Source: Candidatus Melainabacteria bacterium (GTDB lineage Bacteria > Cyanobacteriota > Vampirovibrionia > Obscuribacterales > Obscuribacteraceae). From it: 64,000 bases of DNA. A program made the position numbers and the translations under genes. The stretch's first letter is position 1. Each line of letters opens with the position of its first letter. The DNA is taken from the NCBI GenBank assembly GCA_027451745.1, contig DAIDIP010000015.1, positions 27,445 through 91,444 of the forward strand, given 5' to 3'. Below are positions 17,092 to 27,800 of the stretch, in pieces. The notes beneath the pieces were generated by a model. It was not told where the DNA came from. It worked only from the letters and a program-made list of their open reading frames with translations, and did no database searches.

Positions 17092-18534
17092 TTACCAACG
17101 ACCACCCATCAATCCAAGCATGCCACCTACCATTGCTCCTGTCATTAGCCCTCTACTGCGGTAGCCCCGTCCAGCAAACATAGAGCCAATTGCTGCTCCA
17201 GTGAGTCCTCCAATGGCAGCTCGTTCTATTCTATAAGTCATGGTGTAGGGTATGGTATTGCTGTATGTGTAACCAGGCATGTAGCCAGATAAACTAGGCA
17301 TGTAATAACTGTTTGAAGAACGAGCTTCTGAAGTTGGTTGCCATCCTAATTGACTGTTGCCAGCATCGCTAAAGGGAGTGATTTCTCCAACCGGTGCATT
17401 ATTGTTGGCAGTTTGAGGAGAGGTGAAGTCTTCTTCCCAATCGCTATCGCCCTTCTTTTTGGAGTGAGATTTTTTGGGATTACCAGCTAAATCCGGATTG
17501 TTATTAGCAAAAGTGTCGCCAGGAGCATTGGCTTGTTGATTATTTTGATTAGCTATCTGAGCTAAAGCATCTTTGTAATCTTGGTTATTTGGCGCTAGTT
17601 TTATAGCTTGATTTAGGACTGAGGCAGCGTCATTATATTGACCTTTGGCTTTATATGATTGAGCAAGGGCATAATAAACATCGGCTTGGTCTGGAGCTTG
17701 TGCCAGTACTGCTTCTAAATTGCTGATGGCAGAATCATAATTTCCAGATTGATAGTCGTTGGCTGCCTGGCTTACTTTTGATTTTAATGAAGTGATCTGA
17801 GCAGGAGAAAGTTTTGAGCTAGAAGAGTTGTTTGACTTACTACTCTCATTATTGGAAGCAATTTTTGCTTGCATGCTCGCGACAGCATTTTTAGTTTCGG
17901 TATCATCCGGGTTACTTTTTAGAGCAATTTGATAGTAGTGAAGGGCGCTTGTCCAGTCAGATTTTTGTTCGGCAATGGCACCAAGGTTGAAGTTAGCGTC
18001 ACTATTTTGACTGTCAAGTTTAAGGACTTGTTTGAATATGCTTTCTGCTTTGTCAGGCTGTCCTTGCCCATAATATTGCATAGCTTCTTGCAACATGACT
18101 TTTATTCTATCGTCCTGGGCTTCCAGTGGTGAAAGAGTATCAGAAGCATTTATGTCTGGGGCAAGAGGCGGTATGGGTGTATTAGTGGCGGTATCGGAAT
18201 GATCCAATTCAGGTGCCACTGGAGGAGCGAGTAAATCGGTTTTAGACCCATTTATGGCTGCAGCCAGAGCGTAAACTCTAGTATGCAAAGAACCGCTATG
18301 TGTTTTGCCGAATAAGATTTTTTCCAGAGAACTTATACGTTTGTCACTGGGCAGATATTTATAGGAAGAACCATAAATTATTGTTTCAAGACTAGCTAAT
18401 TTGGTTAAGTCTGCATAGTCTAAATTGTCAACTGTTTTTGCTGAGGACGGTAGTATAAATGTAGTATTGACTATAAGCGATAAAATTATCGCTATGGCTT
18501 GTAAACGAGCAGTGAATGTATTGGCTGTTTTCAT
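17092..18534 (-). CDS. Secreted TPR protein with a Gly-zipper tail
   Basis: About 480 residues. The signal peptide ends near SSA. Next come two copies of a short helical repeat (LASLETIIYG and ISSLEKILFG), a motif I associate with cyanobacterial and Melainabacteria exported proteins. Two TPR blocks follow (about 140-225 and 255-320), separated by a Ser/Asn linker. The C-terminus has Tyr-rich sequence and a Gly zipper (IGGLTGAAIGSMFAG, GAMVGGMLGLMGG) that may insert in membrane. I start at ATG 18534 (MKTANTF); an in-frame GTG lies 7 codons upstream. Confidence 0.7.
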   Translation of the reverse strand: MKTANTFTARLQAIAIILSLIVNTTFILPSSAKTVDNLDYADLTKLASLETIIYGSSYKYLPSDKRISSLEKILFGKTHSGSLHTRVYALAAAINGSKTDLLAPPVAPELDHSDTATNTPIPPLAPDINASDTLSPLEAQDDRIKVMLQEAMQYYGQGQPDKAESIFKQVLKLDSQNSDANFNLGAIAEQKSDWTSALHYYQIALKSNPDDTETKNAVASMQAKIASNNESSKSNNSSSSKLSPAQITSLKSKVSQAANDYQSGNYDSAISNLEAVLAQAPDQADVYYALAQSYKAKGQYNDAASVLNQAIKLAPNNQDYKDALAQIANQNNQQANAPGDTFANNNPDLAGNPKKSHSKKKGDSDWEEDFTSPQTANNNAPVGEITPFSDAGNSQLGWQPTSEARSSNSYYMPSLSGYMPGYTYSNTIPYTMTYRIERAAIGGLTGAAIGSMFAGRGYRSRGLMTGAMVGGMLGLMGGRW

Positions 18535-18646
18535 TCTAGCTTCGGGGCACACCACGTTCTACTATTAATAAATTTTGATCGAAAATTGTGCAATTTGTGT
18601 GATTGTTATGAAGTAAGAGATTAAATGGGGCGATTATAACTATTTC

Positions 18647-20077
18647 TCAATATTTTAAGGGTAAACCTACAGCTTTTTCCAGATCCGCCCAGCTGTTTTG
18701 ATAACTTACTACTGCATCAAAATAATTAGACAGTATTTGCTGGTATTGTTGCTGGGCAAAAATTGCTGCTGCCAGGTCAGTTTTGCCAACTTCGTAGCTT
18801 CGCCTTGCCAACTTTGCTACTTGAGCAGCTGTTGGCAACAGATCTTTTTGGAAAATAAAAATATTTGTTTGTGCTGTAGAAACTGAATTGTAGGCGATGG
18901 TTGTAGCGGCTGTAATTTGTGATTTAAGCAAGTCCTCTTGTTTTTCAGCCTGGCTGACAGCGCTGTTTGCTTGGCGAATCTCACCTTGATGCTGGTAAAA
19001 TAGCGGACTTTCAGCGCTGACGTTCATAAAAATCCCTTGCCCGAGCCAATTTGGTTGGCGAATGAGTTGAGGTGGCTGATTTTGAGTAAATGTGGAAAAA
19101 GTAAAGCCAAGTCCGAAAAATAGATCAGGTATTCTTTGGGCGCGAGCCAAGGTTAATGAGCGTCTATTTACTACTATTTGTTGCTGAGCTACTTTTAGTG
19201 ATGGATTTGAACCTGTGGCTGTATTTATTAAATCAGCAAGCGATGGCAAAGGGTGGTTTGGGCTTGGTACTATGTCTGATTTTTCCGCCGAAAGGTTGAA
19301 AATACCATTATTGTCTACATCAAATATTTCTATCTGTTCTGGTTTATCGCCCATTAAAAGTGCTAAGGCAGCTGAGTCCTGTTCTAGTCTTCCTTGAGCC
19401 TGATTTCGCTGAGTGTCAAATTGAAGGACATTAAGTTCGGCTTGTAAAAGTTCAGATTTGGGTGCTTTGCCTGCATTAAAGCGCTTTTTGGCTATTTGAG
19501 CTAGTTGGATGCTTACATTTCGTTGATTTTCAATTAAGGAGGCATAGGCCTCAGCGGCAGTTAACTCTGCGTATGCTCTACGTATTTGATTATGAATGTC
19601 GAAGCGCAAAGCATCGAATTGTGTTTGAGATAATTCATAGTTTGCTTTTGCTAGAGCTATATTCTTACTATGTTTACCAGCTGTTTGAAATTCCTGGGTA
19701 AGAAACAGTTGTTGAGTTTGACCAGTAAAGAGATAAGTAAAAGCCGGACCGAAACCAAGTTGCACTTCAAGAAGTGGATTGGGAATAGCACTTGCGATTT
19801 TGATTCCAGCTTGAGCAATGGCTAAGTTCTTCTGGGCAACGGAAAGACTTTTGTTATTTAGATCAGCTTTTTCAAAGCAATTAGAGAGTTTGTATACCCT
19901 AGAGGCTGGGATATTGCTTATTAGTCCAGACTCTGGTTGTGAGGTTGTAGATAGGATATCAGAAGAGCTTTCGACAGCCATTGCTGATGGTATCAGGATA
20001 TGTAATTCAAAAATAGTGGCAACTAGAGTGTAACCAAAAGCAATGAGCAAATGTAATAATCTTATGTAACTTTTCAT
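18647..20077 (-). CDS. TolC-family outer-membrane efflux protein (third of three in tandem)
   Basis: 476 residues with a signal peptide of about 34 residues. Two outer-membrane-efflux repeats are visible, the second ending in SYEVGKTDLAAAIFAQQQYQ and NSWADLEKAVGLPLKY, the characteristic last helices of CzcC/CusC-like proteins. It should form the trimeric exit duct for an RND pump. Its start overlaps the stop of the upstream tolC-like gene by 4 bases (ATGA). It is the last gene of the leftward metal-efflux operon. Confidence 0.88.
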   Translation of the reverse strand: MKSYIRLLHLLIAFGYTLVATIFELHILIPSAMAVESSSDILSTTSQPESGLISNIPASRVYKLSNCFEKADLNNKSLSVAQKNLAIAQAGIKIASAIPNPLLEVQLGFGPAFTYLFTGQTQQLFLTQEFQTAGKHSKNIALAKANYELSQTQFDALRFDIHNQIRRAYAELTAAEAYASLIENQRNVSIQLAQIAKKRFNAGKAPKSELLQAELNVLQFDTQRNQAQGRLEQDSAALALLMGDKPEQIEIFDVDNNGIFNLSAEKSDIVPSPNHPLPSLADLINTATGSNPSLKVAQQQIVVNRRSLTLARAQRIPDLFFGLGFTFSTFTQNQPPQLIRQPNWLGQGIFMNVSAESPLFYQHQGEIRQANSAVSQAEKQEDLLKSQITAATTIAYNSVSTAQTNIFIFQKDLLPTAAQVAKLARRSYEVGKTDLAAAIFAQQQYQQILSNYFDAVVSYQNSWADLEKAVGLPLKY

Positions 20078-21474
20078 TGCATTTTTAAAGGCAGACCTAT
20101 TCCTTTTTCTAAATCGGCCCAGGCGTTTTGGTAGGCAATGGCTGAATCAAAGTAAGAAGATACTAGTTGTCCATACTGTTGTTGAGCTAAAATCGCAGTA
20201 GCTAGATCGGTTTTACCGAGCTCATAACTGCGGCGACTCAATTTGGCAGCCTTGAGTGCAGTGGGGATAAGTTCATTGCGGAATTTAGTCATGTTTTCTA
20301 TTTGGAGTAGAAGATATTCGTAAGCAACGACAACATCTGTAGCAATTTGGCCACGTAGCTGATCATTTGCTTTGAGCTGTTGGTCCCATGTAGCCTTAGC
20401 TAAATTTATTTGTCCTTGATATTGATTAAAAATAGGGGTTTCGACTGCAGCAGTAAGCAAATAGCCTGGCTGATAAGGGACCGTTCGTGCGCCAGGCTGG
20501 GGAGTAAAATAATTTTGCTGAAATGGAGTATAAGTACTAAACAAATAGTCAAAACCCAGAAACGGATTGGGAATCCGTTGAGCTTTTGCAAGAGTAACTG
20601 CTTTTCTATTTGCATAGGCTTGTTGAATGGCTGCTTTAAGATCATTTCTTTCGCGCCAGGCTGCGGGTAATAACTGTTCGAGAGACGGAATCTGTCTATC
20701 CAGACCAGGAGTAATTTCTGTACAAGCTGAGAGTAATTCATATAGTCCACTTCCTTCGACTTCTATGATTTGTTGATAGCAAGGAGATTCGCCTAACAAG
20801 AAAGATAAGCGAGCCGAGTCTTGCACCAGTCGGCTAGCGGCTTGATTTACTTGTATATCTAGTTGTGTGAGACCCAGCTTTGCCTGTAATACTTCAGAAC
20901 CTGGACTTTTACCGGCTGCAAAACGGTTTTTTGCTATGCGGAGAAGTTCTTGATAAACTTTTTGTTGGTTCTTAATTAGCTCCGAATAAGCGTGAGCTAT
21001 CGCTAGTTCAGTGTATGCTTTTCGTACGCGATTGTGAACATCAAAACGGACAGCTTGGATATTTAAAGCTGTTTGGAAATAATTTGCTTGAGCAACGTCA
21101 GTTTTTTTTGTTCTTTTACCGGCTACTTGAATTTCTTCGTTCCATCCAAATTGTTGATTGTTGCCGGCAATAATATATTTCCAGGCGGGACCAAAACCAT
21201 AGGTCATGTTGTATGTTGGGTTAGGTATGGCTTTGGCAATAGCAATAGCTGCTTGAGAAATAGAAAGATCGCACAAACTAACAGCAATTTCTTTATTGGC
21301 TCGATCGGCAATATCAAAGCAAGTGTGTAACGATAGTTGATAAGAAGAATTTGGGGTATTATTATCAGCTCTATTGAGGTTGTTTTCAGACAAACTCATT
21401 TGTTCAGTCCCAAAACAAGCTGAGCATAATATAAAGACGTTCAGTAAAATTAAAAAATTGAGGATTCTTTTCAT
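20074..21474 (-). CDS. TolC-family outer-membrane efflux protein (second of three in tandem)
   Basis: 466 residues. The N-terminal segment LILLNVFILCSAC could be a signal peptide or an imperfect lipobox with Cys20. The two-repeat TolC architecture is clear, with AAKLSRRSYELGKTDLATAI and NAWADLEKGIGLPLKMQ near the end. The central linker carries TLAKAQRIPNPFLGFDY, shared with its two neighbours. It overlaps both neighbours by 4 bases, so translation is probably coupled. Confidence 0.88.
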   Translation of the reverse strand: MKRILNFLILLNVFILCSACFGTEQMSLSENNLNRADNNTPNSSYQLSLHTCFDIADRANKEIAVSLCDLSISQAAIAIAKAIPNPTYNMTYGFGPAWKYIIAGNNQQFGWNEEIQVAGKRTKKTDVAQANYFQTALNIQAVRFDVHNRVRKAYTELAIAHAYSELIKNQQKVYQELLRIAKNRFAAGKSPGSEVLQAKLGLTQLDIQVNQAASRLVQDSARLSFLLGESPCYQQIIEVEGSGLYELLSACTEITPGLDRQIPSLEQLLPAAWRERNDLKAAIQQAYANRKAVTLAKAQRIPNPFLGFDYLFSTYTPFQQNYFTPQPGARTVPYQPGYLLTAAVETPIFNQYQGQINLAKATWDQQLKANDQLRGQIATDVVVAYEYLLLQIENMTKFRNELIPTALKAAKLSRRSYELGKTDLATAILAQQQYGQLVSSYFDSAIAYQNAWADLEKGIGLPLKMQ

Positions 21475-22961
21475 AATTTTAAAGGTACTCCCATAGATTT
21501 CTCTAAATCAGCCCAAGCATTTTGATAGCTAACGACTGAATCAAAATAAGATGAAAGTATTTGTTGATATTGTTGTTTTGCTAAAATTGCGCTAGCTAAA
21601 TCACCCTTACCGACTTCATATCTACGACGAGCTAATCTAGCAACTTGAGTGGCTGCTGGTAATAATTCTTTTTGAAACTTGTAAATATTTGCCCGGCTGA
21701 CCAAGAGTGACTCATAGGCACTTACGATATCGGCAGCAATTTGCCATTTAATCTGTTCCATTTGTCTGAAATCTTGTAGCCATGTTTCTCTGGCTTGGTT
21801 GGTTTCTCCCTGATATTGATAGAATATGGGTGCTTCGGCAGAAAAATTTAAGTAACAACCAGGCGAATTTGGTACTGGTCCTAAAGCTAATTGATAAGGC
21901 TGAATGCGTTTAAAAGTTGTAAATTGATAACCGCAATCAACAGAAAGATTTGGTATTCTTTGTGATTTTGCAAGAGTAAGTGCTCTACGGTCAGCGAAAG
22001 TTTGTTGGACTGCTAATTTGAGGTCTGGTCTTTGAGTTAATGCAAAAGGCAGAAGTTTTTCAAGTGGTGGTAATGTGGTATCAGGTTGTGGAACCAGGTC
22101 TGTGTGCTGAGCGGATAGTTTGAATATGCCATTGTCATCAACGTCAATTATCTCTGGATATGCAGGTGTCTCACCTATTAGCAAAGAGAGTGAGGCAGAA
22201 GCTTGTTCTAGACGGGCTTGCGCTTGCCTTCGTTGTGTATCAAATTGCATAACTCCCAACTGAGCCTGTAGCAGTTCCGACTGAGGAGCCTTACCAGCGT
22301 CGTAGCGTTTTTGGGCAATATCAGAAAGTTCAAGGGCAATTTTTCTTTGTGATTCAGTAAGTTCAGAATAGGCTTCGGCAGCTGCGAGTTCAGCGTAGGC
22401 TCGACGTACACGGTTGTGAACATCAAATAAGAGGGCCGCAACTTGCAATTCTGTTAATTTGTAATTTGCTCGTGCCAAATTTAATTGCTTACTACGTTTG
22501 CCGGCAGTGAGTATAGTCTCTTGCCAACCAAACTGTTGCGGATTACCGGCCAAAATTATTCGAAAAGCAGGACCGAAACCGTAGAGGAAACTGAATTGTG
22601 GATTAGGGATAGCGCCAGCTATTTGAACATCAGCTTTAGCAACTGGTAAATTGTATTTAGCAGCAATCAATTCTTTGTTATTCTGTGATGCTTTGATAAA
22701 AGATTCTTCTAAACTAACTGTTCTTTGCAGAACATTGAGGTTTGTCTGCTTTTGTTCTTTTTGTTGAAAATTTAAAAGTGGTGTGGATGAGTAATTTTCA
22801 GTAAATGCTTGTGCAAGCGGTACAAATAAAATTTGATAGTATCCAACTAGTGTCAATAAGACGAAAAACAGTTTAAGTTTAGAGCTAGCAGTTGTTTTGC
22901 TGTCTCTTTTATCTACAAGTGGTTCAGTCAAGCTTTTAGGGAGCTGATATTTTTGCATCAT
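21471..22961 (-). CDS. TolC-family outer-membrane efflux protein (first of three in tandem)
   Basis: About 496 residues from ATG 22961; an in-frame start at 23051 would add 30 residues over the upstream gene. A hydrophobic segment (LFFVLLTLVGYYQILFVPLA) is preceded by a charged stretch of about 30 residues, long for a signal peptide. The TolC repeats and ending (RRYEVGKGDLASAILAKQQY, NAWADLEKSMGVPLKL) are intact. It overlaps the upstream 207-residue gene by 26 bases. Confidence 0.85.
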   Translation of the reverse strand: MMQKYQLPKSLTEPLVDKRDSKTTASSKLKLFFVLLTLVGYYQILFVPLAQAFTENYSSTPLLNFQQKEQKQTNLNVLQRTVSLEESFIKASQNNKELIAAKYNLPVAKADVQIAGAIPNPQFSFLYGFGPAFRIILAGNPQQFGWQETILTAGKRSKQLNLARANYKLTELQVAALLFDVHNRVRRAYAELAAAEAYSELTESQRKIALELSDIAQKRYDAGKAPQSELLQAQLGVMQFDTQRRQAQARLEQASASLSLLIGETPAYPEIIDVDDNGIFKLSAQHTDLVPQPDTTLPPLEKLLPFALTQRPDLKLAVQQTFADRRALTLAKSQRIPNLSVDCGYQFTTFKRIQPYQLALGPVPNSPGCYLNFSAEAPIFYQYQGETNQARETWLQDFRQMEQIKWQIAADIVSAYESLLVSRANIYKFQKELLPAATQVARLARRRYEVGKGDLASAILAKQQYQQILSSYFDSVVSYQNAWADLEKSMGVPLKL

Positions 22962-23556
22962 TGTTCGGACCAATATCGGTGCCTTCGAGTTCGCTTTCTG
23001 GAATTTTTTGGGGACTAGGGCTGATGATTGTTTGTTCGGTTGTAGGTGCATATGTGTTGGTATTTCTGGACAAAGCTGGATCTAGATCATTATCTTTGCC
23101 AACGAACATTGGTATGCCAAGATTGTCTAAGACATGCCATAATGTTTTTCCCACTTTGTTTGGTAGCGGTTTTGTGCTTTTGGATTTAATTTTTTGAGTG
23201 GCTAGTGGGGCTGAGCACTCAAAGAATGATTCAACGGAGCCAGCAGCTGATGGAGCTTCCGCACCGTTTTTTGACTTGGTCGTGGTTGGCTGGCTTTGTG
23301 TGCTTGTGCTGTGAATTGGAAGCGCGGAAGAAGGTGGATTACCTAAAGCATTGCCTTGAAGAGGAAGAGGTGGAGTAACGAAGTTGGCTGGATTAGTATC
23401 TCCTATAGAAGGTGTGAAAAAAGTTTGGTTTGTGCTGCGTGGTAATCCTGCAGGAGAGACGATTTGTGTAGTGCCAGCAAGGGCGGGGCTCACTACAGTT
23501 TGTATAAAGAGAATGAAAAAGAAGAGTAAATTTATTGACTTTGTATTTATTTTCAT
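22936..23556 (-). CDS. Secreted low-complexity protein within the efflux operon
   Basis: About 206 residues, from ATG 23556 (a GTG lies directly before it). The signal peptide (LLFFFILFIQTVVSPALA) is clear. The mature protein is rich in Pro/Ser/Thr/Asn with a short conserved-looking core (KVGKTLWHVLDNLGIPMFVG). There are no His- or Cys-rich metal sites. The position between the membrane-fusion gene and the first tolC suggests a periplasmic accessory role, but no family is recognised. Confidence 0.6.
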   Translation of the reverse strand: MKINTKSINLLFFFILFIQTVVSPALAGTTQIVSPAGLPRSTNQTFFTPSIGDTNPANFVTPPLPLQGNALGNPPSSALPIHSTSTQSQPTTTKSKNGAEAPSAAGSVESFFECSAPLATQKIKSKSTKPLPNKVGKTLWHVLDNLGIPMFVGKDNDLDPALSRNTNTYAPTTEQTIISPSPQKIPESELEGTDIGPNNDAKISAP

Positions 23557-23559
23557 CAC

Positions 23560-24837
23560 TTAGTCACCTTTATCTTCAACTACTTTCATAGCCGTGCCTA
23601 ACAAAGCGGTGCTACCTTGAGTTACGACACGTTGTCCTAACTGTAAGCCACTTTTTACTTCAATATCTTGAGTGTCTCCAACTCCTGTTTCGACTTCTTG
23701 TTGCAAGTAAACTCTGTTGCCTTGGTCTATATAAACCAAGTTTTTATCACCTTTCTGGACTATTGCTGAGCGAGGGATTAACATGACTTGCACTTGTCCA
23801 ACGTTGATTTTTATTCTGGCAAACATTCCAGGCTTTAGCAGCAGATCACAATTACTAACATTGGCTCTTACAGGCAAAGTACGCGTTGAAGCATTTATAG
23901 AATCACCAACCCAAATGATTTGAGCTTCAAATTTGTGATTGGGGAGGCTATCAATACAAACGTGGGCTTCTTGATCCTTTTTGACATCATTGATGTCTTT
24001 TTCGAAAACATCAGCAAGGAGCCATACTTGAGATAGATCAGTTAAAGTAAAAAGTGGTTTAGTGCCGTCATTTAATTCGCCGGGATTAATATTTCGTTCA
24101 ATAACAAGACCACTTTCTGGAGCTCGAATCACAATCAGCGGATCAGTCTTTTTAGTGGCTAATACTTTGGCGGCAGAATCAGCTGTTGCTCCCAACAATT
24201 TCAAACGTTCTTGTGCTGTAGTAACTATGGTATCTAGTTTTGTTTTAAGCGCTGCGAGATTGGCGGTATCCTTTTCTAGTTGATTTTCGGCTGATTGTAA
24301 GTCTGCTTTAGCTGAAACTTGTTCGGCAAATAGTTTTGATTCTCGCTCAAATGTGATACGAGAAAGCTTGAGTTGCACTTCTTGTTGTTTAATGTCGGCT
24401 TTTGCCTGTAAGGCATTCTGTAATAAATCAGACTGAATTTGTCCTACTGCATCTGATTTGATAATGGACATAATGTCGCCAGGTTGGACAAAATCTCCTA
24501 GTTTTGCCTTTACTTCTGTGGCGCGTCCAGGAGATGGAGTAGAAACTAATCGAGAAAGTTCAGCATTTGGTGCGACACGGCCAGTGGCCTCGACAATTTT
24601 TTTGATGAAACCGTTTCGCACTTCAATAGTTTGTAATCCTATCTCTTTTTCTTGGTCTTCACTAAGAACGACTGTAGTGGACGAGTCTTTGCTGTCGCTT
24701 GAAGAAGTTGTATTTATTTCCGGGTTATTTTTTGTCGAAATTTTTTCTTCTTTGGAGCTGGGCGAGCAGCCAAGCAAACTGCAAATAATTACAACAGTGG
24801 CAAGCGGTTGAAAGATAGAATTTGATTTTAGATTCAC
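23560..24837 (-). CDS. Membrane-fusion protein of a CzcB/CusB-type metal efflux pump, lipoprotein
   Basis: 425 residues. The lipobox SLLGC (Cys24) indicates a lipid anchor. The protein has the HlyD plan: a barrel-sandwich half (GRVAPNAELSRLVSTPSPGR), a long alpha-hairpin (about 150-215), the second half (IRAPESGLVIERNINPGELN), a beta-barrel (VWLLADVFEKDINDV) and a membrane-proximal end. It links the RND pump to the TolC duct. Its ATG overlaps the RND gene's stop by 4 bases. Confidence 0.9.
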   Translation of the reverse strand: MNLKSNSIFQPLATVVIICSLLGCSPSSKEEKISTKNNPEINTTSSSDSKDSSTTVVLSEDQEKEIGLQTIEVRNGFIKKIVEATGRVAPNAELSRLVSTPSPGRATEVKAKLGDFVQPGDIMSIIKSDAVGQIQSDLLQNALQAKADIKQQEVQLKLSRITFERESKLFAEQVSAKADLQSAENQLEKDTANLAALKTKLDTIVTTAQERLKLLGATADSAAKVLATKKTDPLIVIRAPESGLVIERNINPGELNDGTKPLFTLTDLSQVWLLADVFEKDINDVKKDQEAHVCIDSLPNHKFEAQIIWVGDSINASTRTLPVRANVSNCDLLLKPGMFARIKINVGQVQVMLIPRSAIVQKGDKNLVYIDQGNRVYLQQEVETGVGDTQDIEVKSGLQLGQRVVTQGSTALLGTAMKVVEDKGD

Positions 24838-27800
24838 GAGCTGATCCTTTTTGAATTGTTTTCAATTAACGTGTAGATAGCAGGAAGGACAACAAGAGTA
24901 AGCGCTGTGGCAGAGAGTAGCCCACCAATAATGACGATAGCAAAGGGCTTTTGACTTTGGGCACCTATACCATTTGATAAAGCTGCAGGCAGAAGTCCCA
25001 ACATTGCTACGGTTGCTGTCATTAAAACTGGACGCATTCGATCAAGAGCTCCTTGATGAGCTGCCTCAAAGACTGAAAGATTTTCAGTTTTTCTTAGTTG
25101 ATTTATATGACTGATCAAAATGACACCATTTTGAACAGCTACTCCTGATAGCGCAATAAAACCTACGGCTGCAGAAACACTAAAATATGTTTTGCTCAGC
25201 AATAGCGCTGAAACGCCACCCAACCCTGCTAAAGGTACCCCACACATTATTAAAAGCGCATTTTTATGAGAACCAAACGCTGCTAGTAGTATTAAATAGA
25301 TAAGAAGCAAGGTGCAGGGCACGATTAGCATTAAACGTTGATTGGCTTCTTCAAGAAATTGAGATTGTCCTGCCCATACCATTTTGTAGCCTTCTGGGAT
25401 TTTTACTTGTTGAGCAATTTTTCTTTTTGCTTCACGTACAGCTGAACCTAGATCTCTGCCACGCAAATTAATGCGCACGTACATTACGCGGGAATTTCTT
25501 TCACGGGTAATAAAGGCTGGACCATAGCCATATTTAATTGAGGACATTTGCGATAAAGGTACTGGACCAATTGGTCCAGGCGGATCAATGAGTATATTAT
25601 CGAGAGCGTGTTCTGTATTTCGGTATTCTTTAGCGAAGCGAACCAAAACAGGGAAGCGTTTTTCACCGTCTATTAATCTTGTTGCCACTTTTCCGCCAAT
25701 AGCGGTGTCGACTAGATTCTTCATGTCTGAAACGTTTACCCCATAGCGACTCGCTTGATCGCGATCGATATTAATCAAGTATTCAGGCTGTCCCATTTGT
25801 TGATTGTTTATGACATCTACTAATCCAGGAACACGGCTAACAACATCGGCAATTTGATCGCCAAGTGTTTGAAGAACAGCTACATCTGGACCATATATTT
25901 TGATAGCCAGAGTTCCCTTGGCTCCAGCGATAGCTTCATCTACGTTGTCTTGGATGTATTGTGAAAAATAAAAGAGTACATTTGATACCACAGATAACTT
26001 TTTATTGATGGCTTTAATTAATTCGGCTTTGTTTTGATGAAATTCTGGACGCCATTGATTCGCGGGTTTAATATCAAGAAATAATTCTATATTGCTAAAT
26101 AAGTTGGGGTCCGTTCCGTCGTCTGGACAGCCTGTCTGACTCGTAACATTATTAATTTCCGGAAAAGAACCAATTATCATTCTTAAACGTTTAGCTATTT
26201 TTACTGCTTGCTCCAAAGAAATAGAGGTGGGGAGAACAGTGGCGCGAATCCAGATGTTCCCTTCATCTAGGGCAGGCAAAAATTCAGATCCGACATTTGC
26301 TGCAAGAAAAGCAGTTAACACTAAAGATAGAAGCGCTCCGGCTATTACTAGTTTTGTATTTCTGAGTGACCAGGACAAGATCGGTTTATAGATTGAATAA
26401 GCAAATTGGATAATTGGACTGACACGATGAGAAAGTTTGCGGCGAACCAAAAAGATACCTATTAGAGTTGGAATAATAAATAATGCTGAAATGATTGCCC
26501 CGAGTAAATTGAAATTCATAGTAAAAACTAGAGGGCGAAATAACTTTCCAGCTACTCCTTCAAAACTAAATATTGGTAAAAATGCCGCCATAATAATAGT
26601 AACGGAGAATAAAATTGGTGATCCAACTTGCTGAGCACATTTGAGGACTAACTCTTTGCGTTCTGCAATAGTGGCATTGGCAGGAAGGACACAGAGTCGG
26701 CTAAAAGCATTTTCCACCATAACTACTGCACCATCAACAATGATGCCAAAATCGATGGCGCCTAAACTCAGCAGATTGGCAGCAATATGGAAAGTACTGA
26801 GCAGCATAAAAGCAAGGCAAAGAGATAGCGGGATGGTTACCGAGGCTATTAGACCGCTTGTTAAATCAAACAGGAAAAAAATCAAAAGAATGACTACCAG
26901 CAAAATCCCGTCTAAAACATTATGAAACACTGTTTCTAGTGTATGGTTTACAAGTTCTTGGCGATCATACAATTTGACTAACTTGATATCATCGGGCAAA
27001 GAATCTCTAATATCTGGCAGCTTTTTGTACAAGCGTTCTATGACTTTGGAAGCATTGGCACCACGTCGCATTAGAACAATACCTTCTAAAGCGTCATCAT
27101 CATCGTTCTTGCCGAATTGTCCTAAGCGGATTCCTGGACCAATGTTAACCGTAGCGATGTCTTTAATTCTTACAGGAGTACCGTCAGCAGTGCTTGAAAC
27201 CACAACTCTTTCTATATCATCCACATTAGTAAGTAAACCAATGCCACGTATAACGTAAGCCCTGCCGTTATTCTCTATATAGTTACCACCTGTAGTGGCA
27301 TTAGAGTTCTGTATGGCTTGGAAAACTTGCGTTAAGGGAATTCCAAATGAGACCAATTTGTTAGCATCTATATTTACCTGAAAAGTTTTGCTTGGACCAC
27401 CAAAACCAATTACATCAATAACACCGGGAATTTGCTTAAACGTTCTTTCTAACTGCCAATTCTGGATAGACTTCCGAGTCATTGGTGAAAAGTATTTAGA
27501 TTCAAGAGTGTAGCGATAAATTTCGCCAATACCGCCAGAATCTGGATCTAATGAAGGACTGGCATAGTCGGGTAGGTCCGCTTGAGCTATTCTTTCTAAA
27601 ACTTGTTGTCTATTCTGTAGCTGATTAGAGTCGTCCTCGAAAACTATGGTAATTACAGAAAGACCAAGAATAGAAATCGAGCGCATCCCTGTTTCTTTAG
27701 GGATAGCATTTAATTCTTTTTCTAGAGGTATAGTAATTAATCGTTCGACGTCCTCTGATCCTTTGCCAGGGGCCAAAGTAATTATTCTTACTGTCGGAGC

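Noticed and set aside
18647..22961. Three TolC ORFs as one gene broken by frameshifts
   Set aside because: Each has a complete two-repeat TolC domain, its own signal segment and an intact C-terminal signature.
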